Shown in pieces: positions 1 through 7,944 of a DNA stretch of 54,321 bases; position 1 is the stretch's first letter, and each line of letters opens with the position of its first letter. Source of the stretch: Acidovorax sp. Leaf78. Its GTDB lineage: Bacteria; Pseudomonadota; Gammaproteobacteria; Burkholderiales; Burkholderiaceae_C. Where the stretch lies: NCBI RefSeq assembly GCF_001422735.1, contig NZ_LMLZ01000005.1, positions 78,950 to 133,270 on the forward strand, in the 5' to 3' direction. Below the pieces are notes generated by a model that saw only the letters and a program-made list of their open reading frames with translations, was not told the origin of the DNA and did no database searches. The translations under genes and the position numbers were made by a program.

Positions 1-36
1 GCGAAGGGGTCGCAGACTTGGGGTCGCCTTCTCTTT

Positions 37-72
37 GGTGACTTTCTCTTGGCGAACCAAGAGAAAGTTACC
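37..72. repeat. Hairpin-forming inverted repeat (dispersed element)
   Basis: Perfect 12-bp arms at 41-52 and 57-68 flank the tetraloop CGAA. The stem extends to 37-72 with one G-T wobble. No T-run follows on either strand, so it does not look like a plain terminator. From memory, similar hairpins are scattered through Comamonadaceae genomes; there is no second copy in this window. Confidence 0.75.
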
Positions 73-154
73 GCGCCGCCGGGCGCGCACCCCGGCTCCC
101 GCCCTCAACACAGGCATGCTGCCCAATCAGCGAGCTAGCGAGCAGCGCCCAGGT

Positions 155-177
155 TTCGACAAGCTCAACCCGAACGG
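155..177 (+). repeat. Copy 1 of the 25-bp dispersed repeat (degenerate)
   Basis: It matches the core TTCGACAGGCTCAGCCCGAA with two substitutions, followed by CGG. It lies 20 bases from a perfect copy. The core can fold as TTCG/CGAA around a GGC-TCA-GCC hairpin. Confidence 0.8.
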
Positions 178-196
178 ATAGTGATGACGGACAAAA

Positions 197-221
197 GCTT
201 CGACAGGCTCAGCCCGAACGG
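197..221 (+). repeat. Copy 2 of the 25-bp dispersed repeat
   Basis: Perfect copy of the repeat core, just beyond the stop codon of the enoyl-CoA isomerase-like gene. The same sequence recurs at 2975-2999 and, inverted, at 7410-7434. Confidence 0.9.
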
Positions 222-255
222 CCTGGGGTGCGACAGACCCAGGTTTCCCACAACA

Positions 256-1032
256 TCAGACCGCGCTGAAATCAGGCTTGCGCTTCTCCATAAACGCAGA
301 AAACGCCTCCCGCGCCGCCGGCTCACGCAGCATGCGCCCGAAGCTCTCGCCCTCCTCCGCCATCACCTCCAACACCTTCGCCGTCTGCCCACCCTTCATC
401 AACCGCTTCGTCTCGATCAACGAAGACAACGGCTTGGCAGCCAGCTTGCGCGCCTGCGCCTGCGCCACCCCATTGCACTCGGTGGGCGGCACCACCCGGT
501 TCACCAGCCCCACCTCGAGCGCCGCCTCGGCCATGAACGGCTCGCCCAACAGCAGCGCTTCAGCCGCACGGTGATACCCCAGCATCTGCGGCACCAGCAG
601 GCTCGATGCGGCCTCGGGGCACAGGCCCAGGTTGACGAACGGCATCGAGAACGCCGCGTTGTCGCCCGCATAGACCAGGTCGCAATGGAACAGCATCGTC
701 GTGCCGATGCCCACCGCCGGGCCGCAGACCGAGGCGATCACGGGCTTGGGAAAGGACGCGATGCCGCGCAGAAAACGGAACACGGGCGAGTCCTGCGTGG
801 CCGGGGGCTGCTGCAGAAAGTCGCCGATGTCGTTGCCCGCGCTGAAGATCGCCACGTCGCCCTGGAACACCACCACGCGCACGCTGGCGTCGGCCTGGGC
901 GGCATCCAGCGCGTCCGCCATGGCGGCGTACATGTCGCGCGTGATGGAGTTCTTCTTGTCCACGCGGTTGAAAGTGATGGTGGTCACACCGGCTTCGGTG
1001 TGGGCGAGGATGTCGGGGGTCGCAGTGCTCAT
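256..1032 (-). CDS. Enoyl-CoA hydratase/isomerase family protein
   Basis: Crotonase-fold protein of 258 aa that would act on enoyl-CoA intermediates of beta-oxidation in the cytoplasm. The oxyanion-hole motif GNDI is at residues 66-69 and the second oxyanion loop is around residues 104-110. The first catalytic glutamate of true hydratases is a threonine (about T112), while the second acid is kept (E140 in LGLCPE). That pattern is typical of delta3-delta2 enoyl-CoA isomerases (ECI/PaaG-like), so isomerase is the better guess. The start MSTATPD was chosen because upstream codons are read only as a shadow of the neighbouring gene. The gap to the upstream thioesterase is 7 nt, so it is probably the last gene of that operon. 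Confidence 0.9.
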   Translation of the reverse strand: MSTATPDILAHTEAGVTTITFNRVDKKNSITRDMYAAMADALDAAQADASVRVVVFQGDVAIFSAGNDIGDFLQQPPATQDSPVFRFLRGIASFPKPVIASVCGPAVGIGTTMLFHCDLVYAGDNAAFSMPFVNLGLCPEAASSLLVPQMLGYHRAAEALLLGEPFMAEAALEVGLVNRVVPPTECNGVAQAQARKLAAKPLSSLIETKRLMKGGQTAKVLEVMAEEGESFGRMLREPAAREAFSAFMEKRKPDFSAV

Positions 1033-1039
1033 GGTGCTC

Positions 1040-1945
1040 TTATTCCTTGTAGTAAACGATCTGGTGGCTGGTGGCCAGCATGGTGCCGGCCTCGTTCCAC
1101 AGCTGCACGGTCTGGTCGAAGAAGCCGTTGCGAAACTCCTGCCCGCGCGCCTGGCCGAGCAAAAAGCCGGTGCCCGTGGCCTGCAGCTGTTCGGCCGTGG
1201 CATGGAAGTACACGGTGATGGACACGGTGCCCGCAGGCACCTGGCGCGCACGGCGCAACCACACGCGGGGGAAGAACACATCGGCCAGCGCGGCCAGTGC
1301 GCAGAAGTCGAGGGCGCGCGGGGGCGCATCGCGCATCCACAGCTGCGTCAGGCTGTGGTCGCCGCTGCCGTCCCAGGTGCGCGGGATGAAGCCGGTGATG
1401 GGGCGCATCTCATAGCGGTTGAGCCATTCCACAGCGCCTGGCGGCGCGACGATGGCTTGGTGGTCGGTGGGCCGGGGCACCTCGGGCATGGGCACGTCGC
1501 CCACGCTCCACGTCTCGCGGCGCACGGCCGTGACGGCGGTGGCCGTGGTGGTGACCACCGGGGCGCCGTCAGCGTCGGGCTGCAGGATGGACAGCGTCCA
1601 GTGTTGCGTGGAGCGGTTGGTGCGCACCGGCACGGCCTGCACGGTGAACGCGCCGGCCGTGAGGGCCCCTGCGTAGTTGACGGTGAGCGACAGCGGATCA
1701 CCCAGGCGCTGGGGGTGCTGCATGATGGCCTGCAGCAGCGTGGCCGCCGTGATGCCGCCGAACGGGCCCACCATGTTCCAGTAGCCCGGGTGCGTGGTGC
1801 CTTCGTACTGGCCTGCAGCAATGGCCGCCGCGGCAGATTCGGACGCAGATGCAGATGCGGGCTCGGCCGACTGCGCATCAGCTGCGCGCCGCAGTTGCAG
1901 CGCCTCGTCCAGAGGGTGCGGTAGGGATGTGGATGCGGAAGTCAT
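1040..1945 (-). CDS. TesB-like acyl-CoA thioesterase family protein
   Basis: 301 aa with two hotdog-fold halves. The first half (about residues 50-145) contains HPGYWNMVGPFGGITAATLLQA, written here only as a landmark near residues 52-73; the second half ends in SHQIVYYKE. This is the layout of thioesterases that hydrolyse acyl-CoA to free fatty acid and CoA. The N-terminal 45 residues are Ala/Ser-rich and probably disordered. It sits 27 nt downstream of an alpha/beta hydrolase and 7 nt upstream of the isomerase, and so is probably co-transcribed with both. Substrate chain length cannot be read from the sequence. Confidence 0.85.
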   Translation of the reverse strand: MTSASTSLPHPLDEALQLRRAADAQSAEPASASASESAAAAIAAGQYEGTTHPGYWNMVGPFGGITAATLLQAIMQHPQRLGDPLSLTVNYAGALTAGAFTVQAVPVRTNRSTQHWTLSILQPDADGAPVVTTTATAVTAVRRETWSVGDVPMPEVPRPTDHQAIVAPPGAVEWLNRYEMRPITGFIPRTWDGSGDHSLTQLWMRDAPPRALDFCALAALADVFFPRVWLRRARQVPAGTVSITVYFHATAEQLQATGTGFLLGQARGQEFRNGFFDQTVQLWNEAGTMLATSHQIVYYKE

Positions 1946-1972
1946 GCTGTGAGTGTGCCGCCAAATGAAAAC

Positions 1973-2902
1973 TCAGATCGTCGTGCCGGCGACTGCGCCC
2001 GCCACTGCTGCCATCGGCCCATCGCCAGAAGGCCGGCCCGCCGCACTGCCCAGCGCCATGAAAGCGGCGGCAGCGCGCGGCCACAGGCTGTGGCGGAACT
2101 GGCCGCGGAAGAACCCGAAGTGCCCGATGCGCCGCACCTGCACGTCGGCGGGCGTGATGCTCTCCACCCGGCGCTCGGTGTTGGCGTACAGGTTGACGAG
2201 GTTGTGCGTGCCGCGCAGCGTCATCAGCTCGTCGTCGGCCATCGACAATGCCAGCACCGGAAAGCGCACCGCGCCATAGCTTTGCGCCACCGCGGGCCCT
2301 TCGGCGCCCACGCTGTAAGCCGGGTGCAGGCACCAGCGCCGCCACTGCAGGATCACCCCCGCCGGCAGGTCGCCCACCTTCTTGAGCGTGCGCCCCGGAA
2401 AGTACCCGCACAGCCGTGTGGCCAGCGGCACCAGCACCCACCAGAAGTACGGAACGATGCGCTTGAGCTGCGGCGCGTTGTCACGCCAGTAGCCGCTGCC
2501 CGCGGCCACGCTGAGCAAGCCCGCTACCTGCTCGGGCTTTTGGAGCAACCCCGGCAACTGCGCGCCCAGGCTGTGGCCCAGCAGGTACAAGGGCTGGGCA
2601 GGCAGCGCAGCCTTGGCCGCAGAGATCACCGCCTCGTAGTCCTGCGCCCAATCGAACAGGTCGGCCTTCACATCGCGCATGGCGCCCTGCAGCGAATCGC
2701 CATGCCCCCGGTAGTCGAACGTGGTGACCCGAAACCCCTGCTGCGACAACCACAGCGCAAAGCCTTCGTAGAACGACTGACGCACCCCCATCGCCCCACC
2801 GATCACGACGCTGGCGCGCGGCGGTGCGCCCTCGGGCTCATAGACGCGCAGTGCCAGCGGCACGGCACCGTGGTGGACCTGCAAGGTTTGCTTGTTGATC
2901 AT
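1973..2902 (-). CDS. Alpha/beta hydrolase
   Basis: 309 aa. The nucleophile elbow GHSLG places the catalytic serine at about residue 111. An oxyanion-type GGAMG motif lies near residues 35-39 and FDYRGHG near residues 62-68. A C-terminal IGHFGFF supplies the likely catalytic histidine. The family includes esterases, lipases and acyl-transfer enzymes. The neighbours suggest a lipid or acyl-thioester substrate, but that is inference. It is first in a likely three-gene operon with the thioesterase and the isomerase-like gene, and the 349-nt gap upstream should hold its promoter. Confidence 0.85.
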   Translation of the reverse strand: MINKQTLQVHHGAVPLALRVYEPEGAPPRASVVIGGAMGVRQSFYEGFALWLSQQGFRVTTFDYRGHGDSLQGAMRDVKADLFDWAQDYEAVISAAKAALPAQPLYLLGHSLGAQLPGLLQKPEQVAGLLSVAAGSGYWRDNAPQLKRIVPYFWWVLVPLATRLCGYFPGRTLKKVGDLPAGVILQWRRWCLHPAYSVGAEGPAVAQSYGAVRFPVLALSMADDELMTLRGTHNLVNLYANTERRVESITPADVQVRRIGHFGFFRGQFRHSLWPRAAAAFMALGSAAGRPSGDGPMAAVAGAVAGTTI

Positions 2903-2974
2903 GTCTGTCTCCTTGTTTCGAAACCGATCTGCGCCGGCTTGAAGAAAAGAAAACTATCGCTGAGCTGGGCCCTG

Positions 2975-2999
2975 GCTTCGACAGGCTCAGCCCGAACGG
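2975..2999 (+). repeat. Copy 3 of the 25-bp dispersed repeat
   Basis: Identical in its core to the copies at 197-221 and 7410-7434. It lies between the hydrolase gene and the pentamer array. Confidence 0.9.
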
Positions 3000-3025
3000 G
3001 CGGGGGCGGAGGCGGGTCGGGGTCT

Positions 3026-3074
3026 CGGGTCGGGTCGGGTCGGGTCGGGTCGGGTCGGGTCGGGTCGGGTCGGG
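3026..3074 (+). repeat. CGGGT pentamer tandem array, predicted G-quadruplex
   Basis: Nine full copies of CGGGT plus CGGG form an uninterrupted run. It holds ten GGG tracts separated by TC, so the plus strand meets the standard G-quadruplex pattern several times over. Related GGGTC words start just before it, at 3014. Copy number is likely to vary through slippage. Confidence 0.9.
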
Positions 3075-3156
3075 ATGAGACATCAGAATCCTCCTGCCCG
3101 GTTCCCTTGCTTTCACACCCCGCCCTCCAGGGCGTAGCGAGCGGGATCAGCTGCTA

Positions 3157-3216
3157 GGCGGACGGAGCACAGGAACCGGAACGTACTTGAAGTACGTGAG
3201 GATTCCGAGCACCGCC
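3157..3216. repeat. Nested three-tier stem-loop element
   Basis: The centre is an 8-bp perfect palindrome, ACGTACTTGAAGTACGT, at 3181-3197. It is enclosed by GGAA/TTCC, and that by GGCGG (3157-3161) and CCGCC (3212-3216), with unpaired internal loops between the tiers. It starts 36 nt beyond the thiolase stop codon and could end or stabilise that transcript. It may also be a dispersed repeat, but no second copy is in this window. Confidence 0.6.
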
Positions 3217-3251
3217 CAACGACGCAGATGACCCGCGCAGTAGCCAACCCC

Positions 3252-4451
3252 CTACAACGCCTCGATGATGCCGGCGGCGCCTTGTCCTGTCCCTACGCAC
3301 ATGGTGACCATGCCGTACTTCAGCTTGTGCCTGCGCAGCGCATGCACCACCGTCGCCGCGCGGATCGCGCCCGTGGCGCCCAGAGGGTGGCCCAGCGCAA
3401 TCGCGCCGCCCATCGGGTTCACGCGGCTCGGGTCCAGCCCCAGCGTGTTGATCACAGCGAGCGACTGCGCCGCAAAGGCTTCGTTCAGCTCGAACCAGCC
3501 GATGTCTTCATGCTTCAAGCCCGCATACCGCAGGGCCGCAGGAATCGCCTCGATGGGGCCGATGCCCATGATTTCGGGCGGCACGCCGCGGGCGGCGTAG
3601 CTCACGAAGCGGGCCAGGGGCGTGAGGCCGAATTGCTTGACCGCCTTTTCGCTGGCCACGATGAGCGCACCGGCACCGTCGCTGGTCTGCGAGCTGTTGC
3701 CCGCCGTGACGCTGCCGCGTGCGGCGAACACGGGCCTGAGCTTGGCCAGGCCTTCGAGGGACGTGTCGGGGCGCGGGCCTTCGTCCAGGCTCACGGTGCG
3801 GCGCTTTTCCACCACTTCGCCAGTGGCCAGGTTAGGCGAGCGCTCCACGACCTCGAAGGGGGTGATTTCATCGGTGAACTCACCGGCCTTTTGCGCCTTG
3901 ATGGCGCGCAGGTGCGATTCGAGTGCAAAGGCGTCCTGCGCCTCGCGGCTGATCCTCCACTGCTGCGCGACCTTCTCGGCCGTGAGGCCCATGCCGTAGG
4001 CGATGCCCACGTTCTCGTCGCGCGCAAAGATCTCGGCGTTGAACGATGGCTTGTTGCCGCCCATGGGCACAAGGCTCATGGACTCGGCGCCGCCGGCGAT
4101 CAGCACGTCGGCCTCGCCCACGCGGATGCGGTCGGCGGCCATCTGCAGCGCGGTGATGCCCGATGCGCAAAAGCGGTTCACGGTCACGCCGCCCACGGGG
4201 TGGTCGAACGCCAGGCCCACGGCGATGCGGGCCATGTTCATGCCCTGCTCGCCTTCGGGGAAGGAGCAGCCGATGATGGCGTCCTCGATCGCCTTGGGGT
4301 CCAGCGTGGGGACCTGGGTCATCGCGCTCTTGATGGCGGCGACCAGCAGGTCATCGGGGCGGGTGTTCTTGAAATAGCCGCGGCCCGAGCGCCCGATGGG
4401 GGTGCGCGTGGCAGCAACGATGTAGGCGTCCTGGACTTGTTTTTGAGCCAT
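3252..4451 (-). CDS. fadA: Acetyl-CoA C-acyltransferase (thiolase)
   Basis: 399 aa, normal length for a thiolase. It performs the last beta-oxidation step, cleaving 3-ketoacyl-CoA with CoA to give acetyl-CoA and a shortened acyl-CoA. The nucleophilic cysteine is C95 in VNRFCASG. The C-terminal GHPLGATGA (histidine) and CVGTGQGAAG (second cysteine) complete the active site. It lies 15 nt downstream of a small thioesterase and belongs to the same transcription unit as the fused dehydrogenase/hydratase, reproducing the fadN-fadA pairing. A biosynthetic thiolase role is possible but less likely in this context. Confidence 0.95.
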   Translation of the reverse strand: MAQKQVQDAYIVAATRTPIGRSGRGYFKNTRPDDLLVAAIKSAMTQVPTLDPKAIEDAIIGCSFPEGEQGMNMARIAVGLAFDHPVGGVTVNRFCASGITALQMAADRIRVGEADVLIAGGAESMSLVPMGGNKPSFNAEIFARDENVGIAYGMGLTAEKVAQQWRISREAQDAFALESHLRAIKAQKAGEFTDEITPFEVVERSPNLATGEVVEKRRTVSLDEGPRPDTSLEGLAKLRPVFAARGSVTAGNSSQTSDGAGALIVASEKAVKQFGLTPLARFVSYAARGVPPEIMGIGPIEAIPAALRYAGLKHEDIGWFELNEAFAAQSLAVINTLGLDPSRVNPMGGAIALGHPLGATGAIRAATVVHALRRHKLKYGMVTMCVGTGQGAAGIIEAL

Positions 4452-4466
4452 GGTGTTGAAACTCCT

Positions 4467-4976
4467 TCAATGCTTGGCGGGGCGGCTGGAAGGAATCCAG
4501 GCCCACGTAAATACACATTCGACCGGCTCCACGCCAGCGTCGTCGGTCACGGTGACCGCGACCTGCACCTCGCCCTTGTCGCTGGCCTGCATGGCGGCGC
4601 GCTGCTCGGCGGTCAGCGTGGCCACGGCCTTCAAGCCGCCCGTGGCGCGCTTCTTGAACGCCATGGACAGCTCCTTGGCCAGCGGGATGCAGTCGTCGCG
4701 CACGTTCATGCCGACCACCATGCCCGTGGCCGTCTCGGCCAGCAGGTTCATGGCCGAGGCGTGCACGCCGCCGATGTGGTTCTGCACGCGGTGCTCATTG
4801 GCAAGGCGCACTTCCACACGCTCGGGCGTGAGCGACACGAACTTCACCCCGGCCGTGCCGGTGAAGGGCACGGCCCGGCGCAGGATGATGTTCTGCACGA
4901 AGCCGCGCATGAAGGCGGGTGCCTCGTCCAGGCGCATCAGCGAGCGCTGGAGTTTGTTGGGGGCGTGGTCCGTCAT
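4467..4976 (-). CDS. Hotdog-fold thioesterase (PaaI/DUF4442-like)
   Basis: 169 aa with a single hotdog domain. The HIGGVHASAMNLLAETA stretch near residues 67-83 corresponds to the long helix and preceding loop of PaaI/DUF4442 proteins, which hydrolyse acyl-CoA. The chosen start, MTDHAPNK, follows the stop of the upstream fused beta-oxidation gene by 11 nt. Its position between fadN-like and fadA-like genes suggests it releases CoA from stalled or non-metabolisable acyl-CoA during beta-oxidation; that role is inferred from context. Confidence 0.85.
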   Translation of the reverse strand: MTDHAPNKLQRSLMRLDEAPAFMRGFVQNIILRRAVPFTGTAGVKFVSLTPERVEVRLANEHRVQNHIGGVHASAMNLLAETATGMVVGMNVRDDCIPLAKELSMAFKKRATGGLKAVATLTAEQRAAMQASDKGEVQVAVTVTDDAGVEPVECVFTWAWIPSSRPAKH

Positions 4977-4987
4977 GGTGATGGCGG

Positions 4988-7402
4988 TCAGTTGCGAACA
5001 GGCTTGCCTGTCGAGAGCATGCCCAGGATGCGCTCGTGCGTCTTGGGCTGGGCGATCAGGTGGCAGAACGCCTTGCGCTCCAGCGTGAGCAAGTATTCCT
5101 CGCTCACCAGGGCACCGGCATCCACATCGCCGCCACAGACCACCTCGGCGATCATGGTGCTGACCTTGAAGTCGTAGGCGCTGATGAAGCCGCCGTCGCG
5201 CATGTTCACGAGCTGTGCCTTGACGGTGGCCAGGCCGCTGCGGCCCGCCACGGGGAACAGGCGCTTGTGCGGGGCGCGCCAGCCGCTGGCGGCCATGGAC
5301 TTGGCTTCGTTGACGGCCACGAACAGCAGTTCGTCCTTGTGCGGGACGATGATGTCGGACTCCAGCAGGTAGCCGAGCTTGCGCGATTCGAGCGCGCTGG
5401 TGCCCACCTTGGCCATCGCGGCGGCGGTGAAGCCTTCGGTCAGGAAGGGCAGGATGTCCTTGCCGGTGGAAGCCGCCATGTTCTCGGCGGCGCGGCGCGC
5501 GATGTAGGTCAGGCCGCCCGCGCCGGGCACCAGGCCCACGCCGACTTCCACCAGGCCGATGTAGCTTTCCATGTGGGCCACGCGCTTGGCGGAGTACACG
5601 GCCAGCTCGCAGCCGCCGCCCAGCGCCATGCCGTGGATGGCCGCGACGACGGGCACCTGCGCGTAGCGGATGCGCAGCATCAGGTTCTGCAGTTCCTGCT
5701 CGATGCTTTCGACCGCATCGGCACCGCCGACCATGAAGGCGGGCATGGTGGCTTCCAGGTCCGCGCCCACGCTGAACGGGGCGTCGCCGGACCAGATGAC
5801 CATGCCTTGGTATTCGGCCTCGGCCAGCTCCACGGCTTCGGTCAGGGCTTCCATCACTTCGGGGCTGATGGCGTGCATCTTGTTCTTGATGCTGGCGATC
5901 AGTATCTGGCCGTCGAGCGTCCAGGTGCGCAGGGCTTTCGATTCGGCAATGGTCGTGCCGGCGGTGCGCCAGTCGGGCAGGTTGGTCTCGCCCAGCAGCG
6001 TCTCGGGGAAGATCTGGCGCTCGTACACGGGCAGCTGGCGGCGGGGCACGAACTTGCTTTGCGATGCGCTCCACGAGCCTTGCGCGGTGTGCACGCCACC
6101 GGCTTCGGCCACGGGGCCCTTGAAGACCCACTCGGGCAGCGGCGCCTTGCTCAATGCCTTGCCGGCGTCGATGTCTTCCTGGATCATCTTCGCCACCTCG
6201 AGCCAGCCGGCCTCTTGCCAGAGCTCGAAGGGGCCCTGCTTCATGCCGAAGCCCCAGCGCATGGCCTGGTCCACGTCGCGTGCGTTGTCGGCAATGGTGC
6301 CCAGGTGCACGGCGGCGTAGTGAAAGCCGTTGCGCAGGATGGCCCACAGGAACTGGCCGGGTGCGCCTTCTGCGTTGCGCAAGAGCTTCAGGCGCTCGGC
6401 CGCCGGCTTCTTGAGCATGCGGCTGTACACCTCGTCGGCCTTCTGGCCGCCGGGCACGTACTCTTCGGCTTCCAGATCGAAGCGCATCACGTCGCGGCCG
6501 ACCTTCTTGTAGAAACCGGCCTTGGCCTTCTGGCCGAGGTGGCCCAGTTCCATCAGCTTCTTGAGCACGGCGGGCGTGCCAAAGCTTTCGTAGAACGGAT
6601 CGGTCTCGATGCTCAGGTTGTCCTGCAGCGTCTTGATCACGTGGGCCATGGTATCGAGGCCCACCACGTCGGCGGTGCGGAAGGTGCCGCTTGATGCGCG
6701 GCCGAGCTTCTTGCCCGTGAGGTCGTCCACCACGTCGAAAGTCAGGCCGAAGTTCTCGACCTCTTTCATGGTGGCCAGCATGCCGGCGATGCCCACGCGG
6801 TTGGCGACGAAGTTGGGGGTGTCGTGCGCGCGCACCACGCCCTTGCCCAGGCCGCTGGTGACGAAGGCTTCGAGCTGGTCGAGGACTTCGGGCTGGGTGG
6901 TGGGGGTGTTGATCAGCTCCACCCGCGTCATGTAGCGCGGGGGGTTGAAGAAGTGGATGCCGCAAAAGCGCGGCTTGATGCTCTCGGGCAGCACTTCAGA
7001 CAGCTTGGTGATCGACAGGCCCGAGGTGTTGGACGCCAGGATGGCGTGCTTGGCCACGTGGGGCGCGATCTTGGTGTACAGGTCGAGCTTCCAGTCCATG
7101 CGCTCGGCAATCGCCTCGATCACGAGGTCGCATTCCTTGAGCAGGTGCAGGTGCTCTTCGTAGTTGGCCTTCTGGATCAGCGCCGCGTCGTCCGCCACGC
7201 CCAGGGGCGAGGGCTTGAGCTTCTTGAGGCCTTCGACGGCCTTGGTGACGATGCCGTTCTTCGGGCCTTCTTTGGCGGGCAGGTCGAACAGCACCACCGG
7301 CACCTTGACGTTGACCAGGTGCGCAGCAATCTGCGCGCCCATCACGCCTGCACCGAGCACGGCGACTTTTTTCACTTGGAATCTGGACATGGTTTGTGTC
7401 AT
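4988..7402 (-). CDS. 3-hydroxyacyl-CoA dehydrogenase/enoyl-CoA hydratase fusion (FadN-like)
   Basis: 804 aa bifunctional enzyme for the middle two steps of beta-oxidation. The N-terminal Rossmann domain begins with the NAD motif GAGVMG at residues 17-22; the catalytic His of the dehydrogenase is in CGIHFFNPP. The crotonase domain is C-terminal, with GDAPFSVGADL, GMALGGGCEL and a Glu in YIGLVEVG. The dehydrogenase-first order is the reverse of E. coli FadB and matches FadN of Bacillus subtilis. With the dehydrogenase upstream and the thiolase downstream this is a fadE-fadN-fadA set. A second ATG at 7390 (MSRFQVKK) is an alternative start; neither has a strong Shine-Dalgarno site. The 25-bp repeat ends just before the start codon. 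Confidence 0.93.
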   Translation of the reverse strand: MTQTMSRFQVKKVAVLGAGVMGAQIAAHLVNVKVPVVLFDLPAKEGPKNGIVTKAVEGLKKLKPSPLGVADDAALIQKANYEEHLHLLKECDLVIEAIAERMDWKLDLYTKIAPHVAKHAILASNTSGLSITKLSEVLPESIKPRFCGIHFFNPPRYMTRVELINTPTTQPEVLDQLEAFVTSGLGKGVVRAHDTPNFVANRVGIAGMLATMKEVENFGLTFDVVDDLTGKKLGRASSGTFRTADVVGLDTMAHVIKTLQDNLSIETDPFYESFGTPAVLKKLMELGHLGQKAKAGFYKKVGRDVMRFDLEAEEYVPGGQKADEVYSRMLKKPAAERLKLLRNAEGAPGQFLWAILRNGFHYAAVHLGTIADNARDVDQAMRWGFGMKQGPFELWQEAGWLEVAKMIQEDIDAGKALSKAPLPEWVFKGPVAEAGGVHTAQGSWSASQSKFVPRRQLPVYERQIFPETLLGETNLPDWRTAGTTIAESKALRTWTLDGQILIASIKNKMHAISPEVMEALTEAVELAEAEYQGMVIWSGDAPFSVGADLEATMPAFMVGGADAVESIEQELQNLMLRIRYAQVPVVAAIHGMALGGGCELAVYSAKRVAHMESYIGLVEVGVGLVPGAGGLTYIARRAAENMAASTGKDILPFLTEGFTAAAMAKVGTSALESRKLGYLLESDIIVPHKDELLFVAVNEAKSMAASGWRAPHKRLFPVAGRSGLATVKAQLVNMRDGGFISAYDFKVSTMIAEVVCGGDVDAGALVSEEYLLTLERKAFCHLIAQPKTHERILGMLSTGKPVRN

Positions 7403-7409
7403 TTCAAAA

Positions 7410-7485
7410 CCGTTCGGGCTGAGCCTGTCGAAGCCTTGGCGGGGAGGTGGCCACCAGGCCCTGGGGCCAAGCTCAGGGCGAACGG
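7410..7485. repeat. Inverted copy 4 of the 25-bp repeat with a partner half-copy
   Basis: 7410-7434 is a perfect reverse-complement copy of the repeat core. A diverged half-copy at 7471-7485 pairs with 7410-7424 over 15 nt with two mismatches, so the unit can fold as a large hairpin. It fills most of the gap between the DUF2147 gene and the fused beta-oxidation gene. Confidence 0.8.
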
Positions 7486-7506
7486 AGTGTTGATAGGGGT
7501 TGGCGC

Positions 7507-7944
7507 TTACTGGACCCGGATCCAGGTCTGCGAGCGGCCGAAGGGGCCGATGGAGCCGCGCACTTCGAGCTTCTTGCCGCCCTCGATGGGCGTCATGCGC
7601 AGGGTGTAGTTGCGGCCGTTCTCGGGGTCGAGGATCTTGCCGCCCTCCCACACTTCCTTGCCGTCGGCCTTCTTGGCGCCGCGGATGATCTCGAGCCCCA
7701 GGATGGGCTTGCCCTTGCGGTCGTCCGAGCATTCGTCGCAGACGTCGTCAGGCTTGGCGTCCTTGGTGAGGCGCTTTTCCAGCGCCCCGTTCAGCACGCC
7801 GCCGCCGATGTCGCGGATGCGGATCTCGGCCTTGGCTTCACCGGTCTTGTCGTCGATGTTGCGCCACAGGCCTTCGGGCGTCATCTGCGCCCAGGCCGGC
7901 AAGGCACCTGCTACCAAAACAATAGCTGCTACCGCTTTATACAT
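7507..7944 (-). CDS. DUF2147 family secreted protein
   Basis: 145 aa. A signal peptide (MYKAVAAIVLVAG, likely cut after AWA at residue 19) is followed by a compact domain beginning TPEGLWRNIDDKTGEAKAEI and ending FGRSQTWIRVQ, which is the DUF2147 pattern. Two cysteines in DVCDECSDD could bind metal or form a disulfide. Molecular function is unknown; the protein should be periplasmic. It lies inside the beta-oxidation operon, 62 nt after the acyl-CoA dehydrogenase gene. The start codon and signal peptide are encoded by a short repeat-like hairpin sequence (7910-7950). Confidence 0.85.
   Translation of the reverse strand: MYKAVAAIVLVAGALPAWAQMTPEGLWRNIDDKTGEAKAEIRIRDIGGGVLNGALEKRLTKDAKPDDVCDECSDDRKGKPILGLEIIRGAKKADGKEVWEGGKILDPENGRNYTLRMTPIEGGKKLEVRGSIGPFGRSQTWIRVQ

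Larger units (their letters stand above)
2903..3251. other. 349-nt repeat-filled intergenic region
   Basis: This gap separates the thiolase from the downstream hydrolase operon and contains no convincing gene. From left to right it holds the hydrolase start region, one copy of the 25-bp repeat (2975-2999), a G-rich pentamer array (3026-3074) and a long nested stem-loop (3157-3216). Short open frames across the pentamer array only translate the repeat (DPTRP units) and are not supported as genes. Confidence 0.8.

Noticed and set aside
3026..3074. CRISPR-like array
   Set aside because: The period is 5 nt with no spacers; it is a simple tandem repeat.
2838..3116. Minus-strand frame with DPTRP repeats across the pentamer array
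   Set aside because: It is only the translation of the CGGGT array and overlaps the hydrolase start; there is no homology or start signal.
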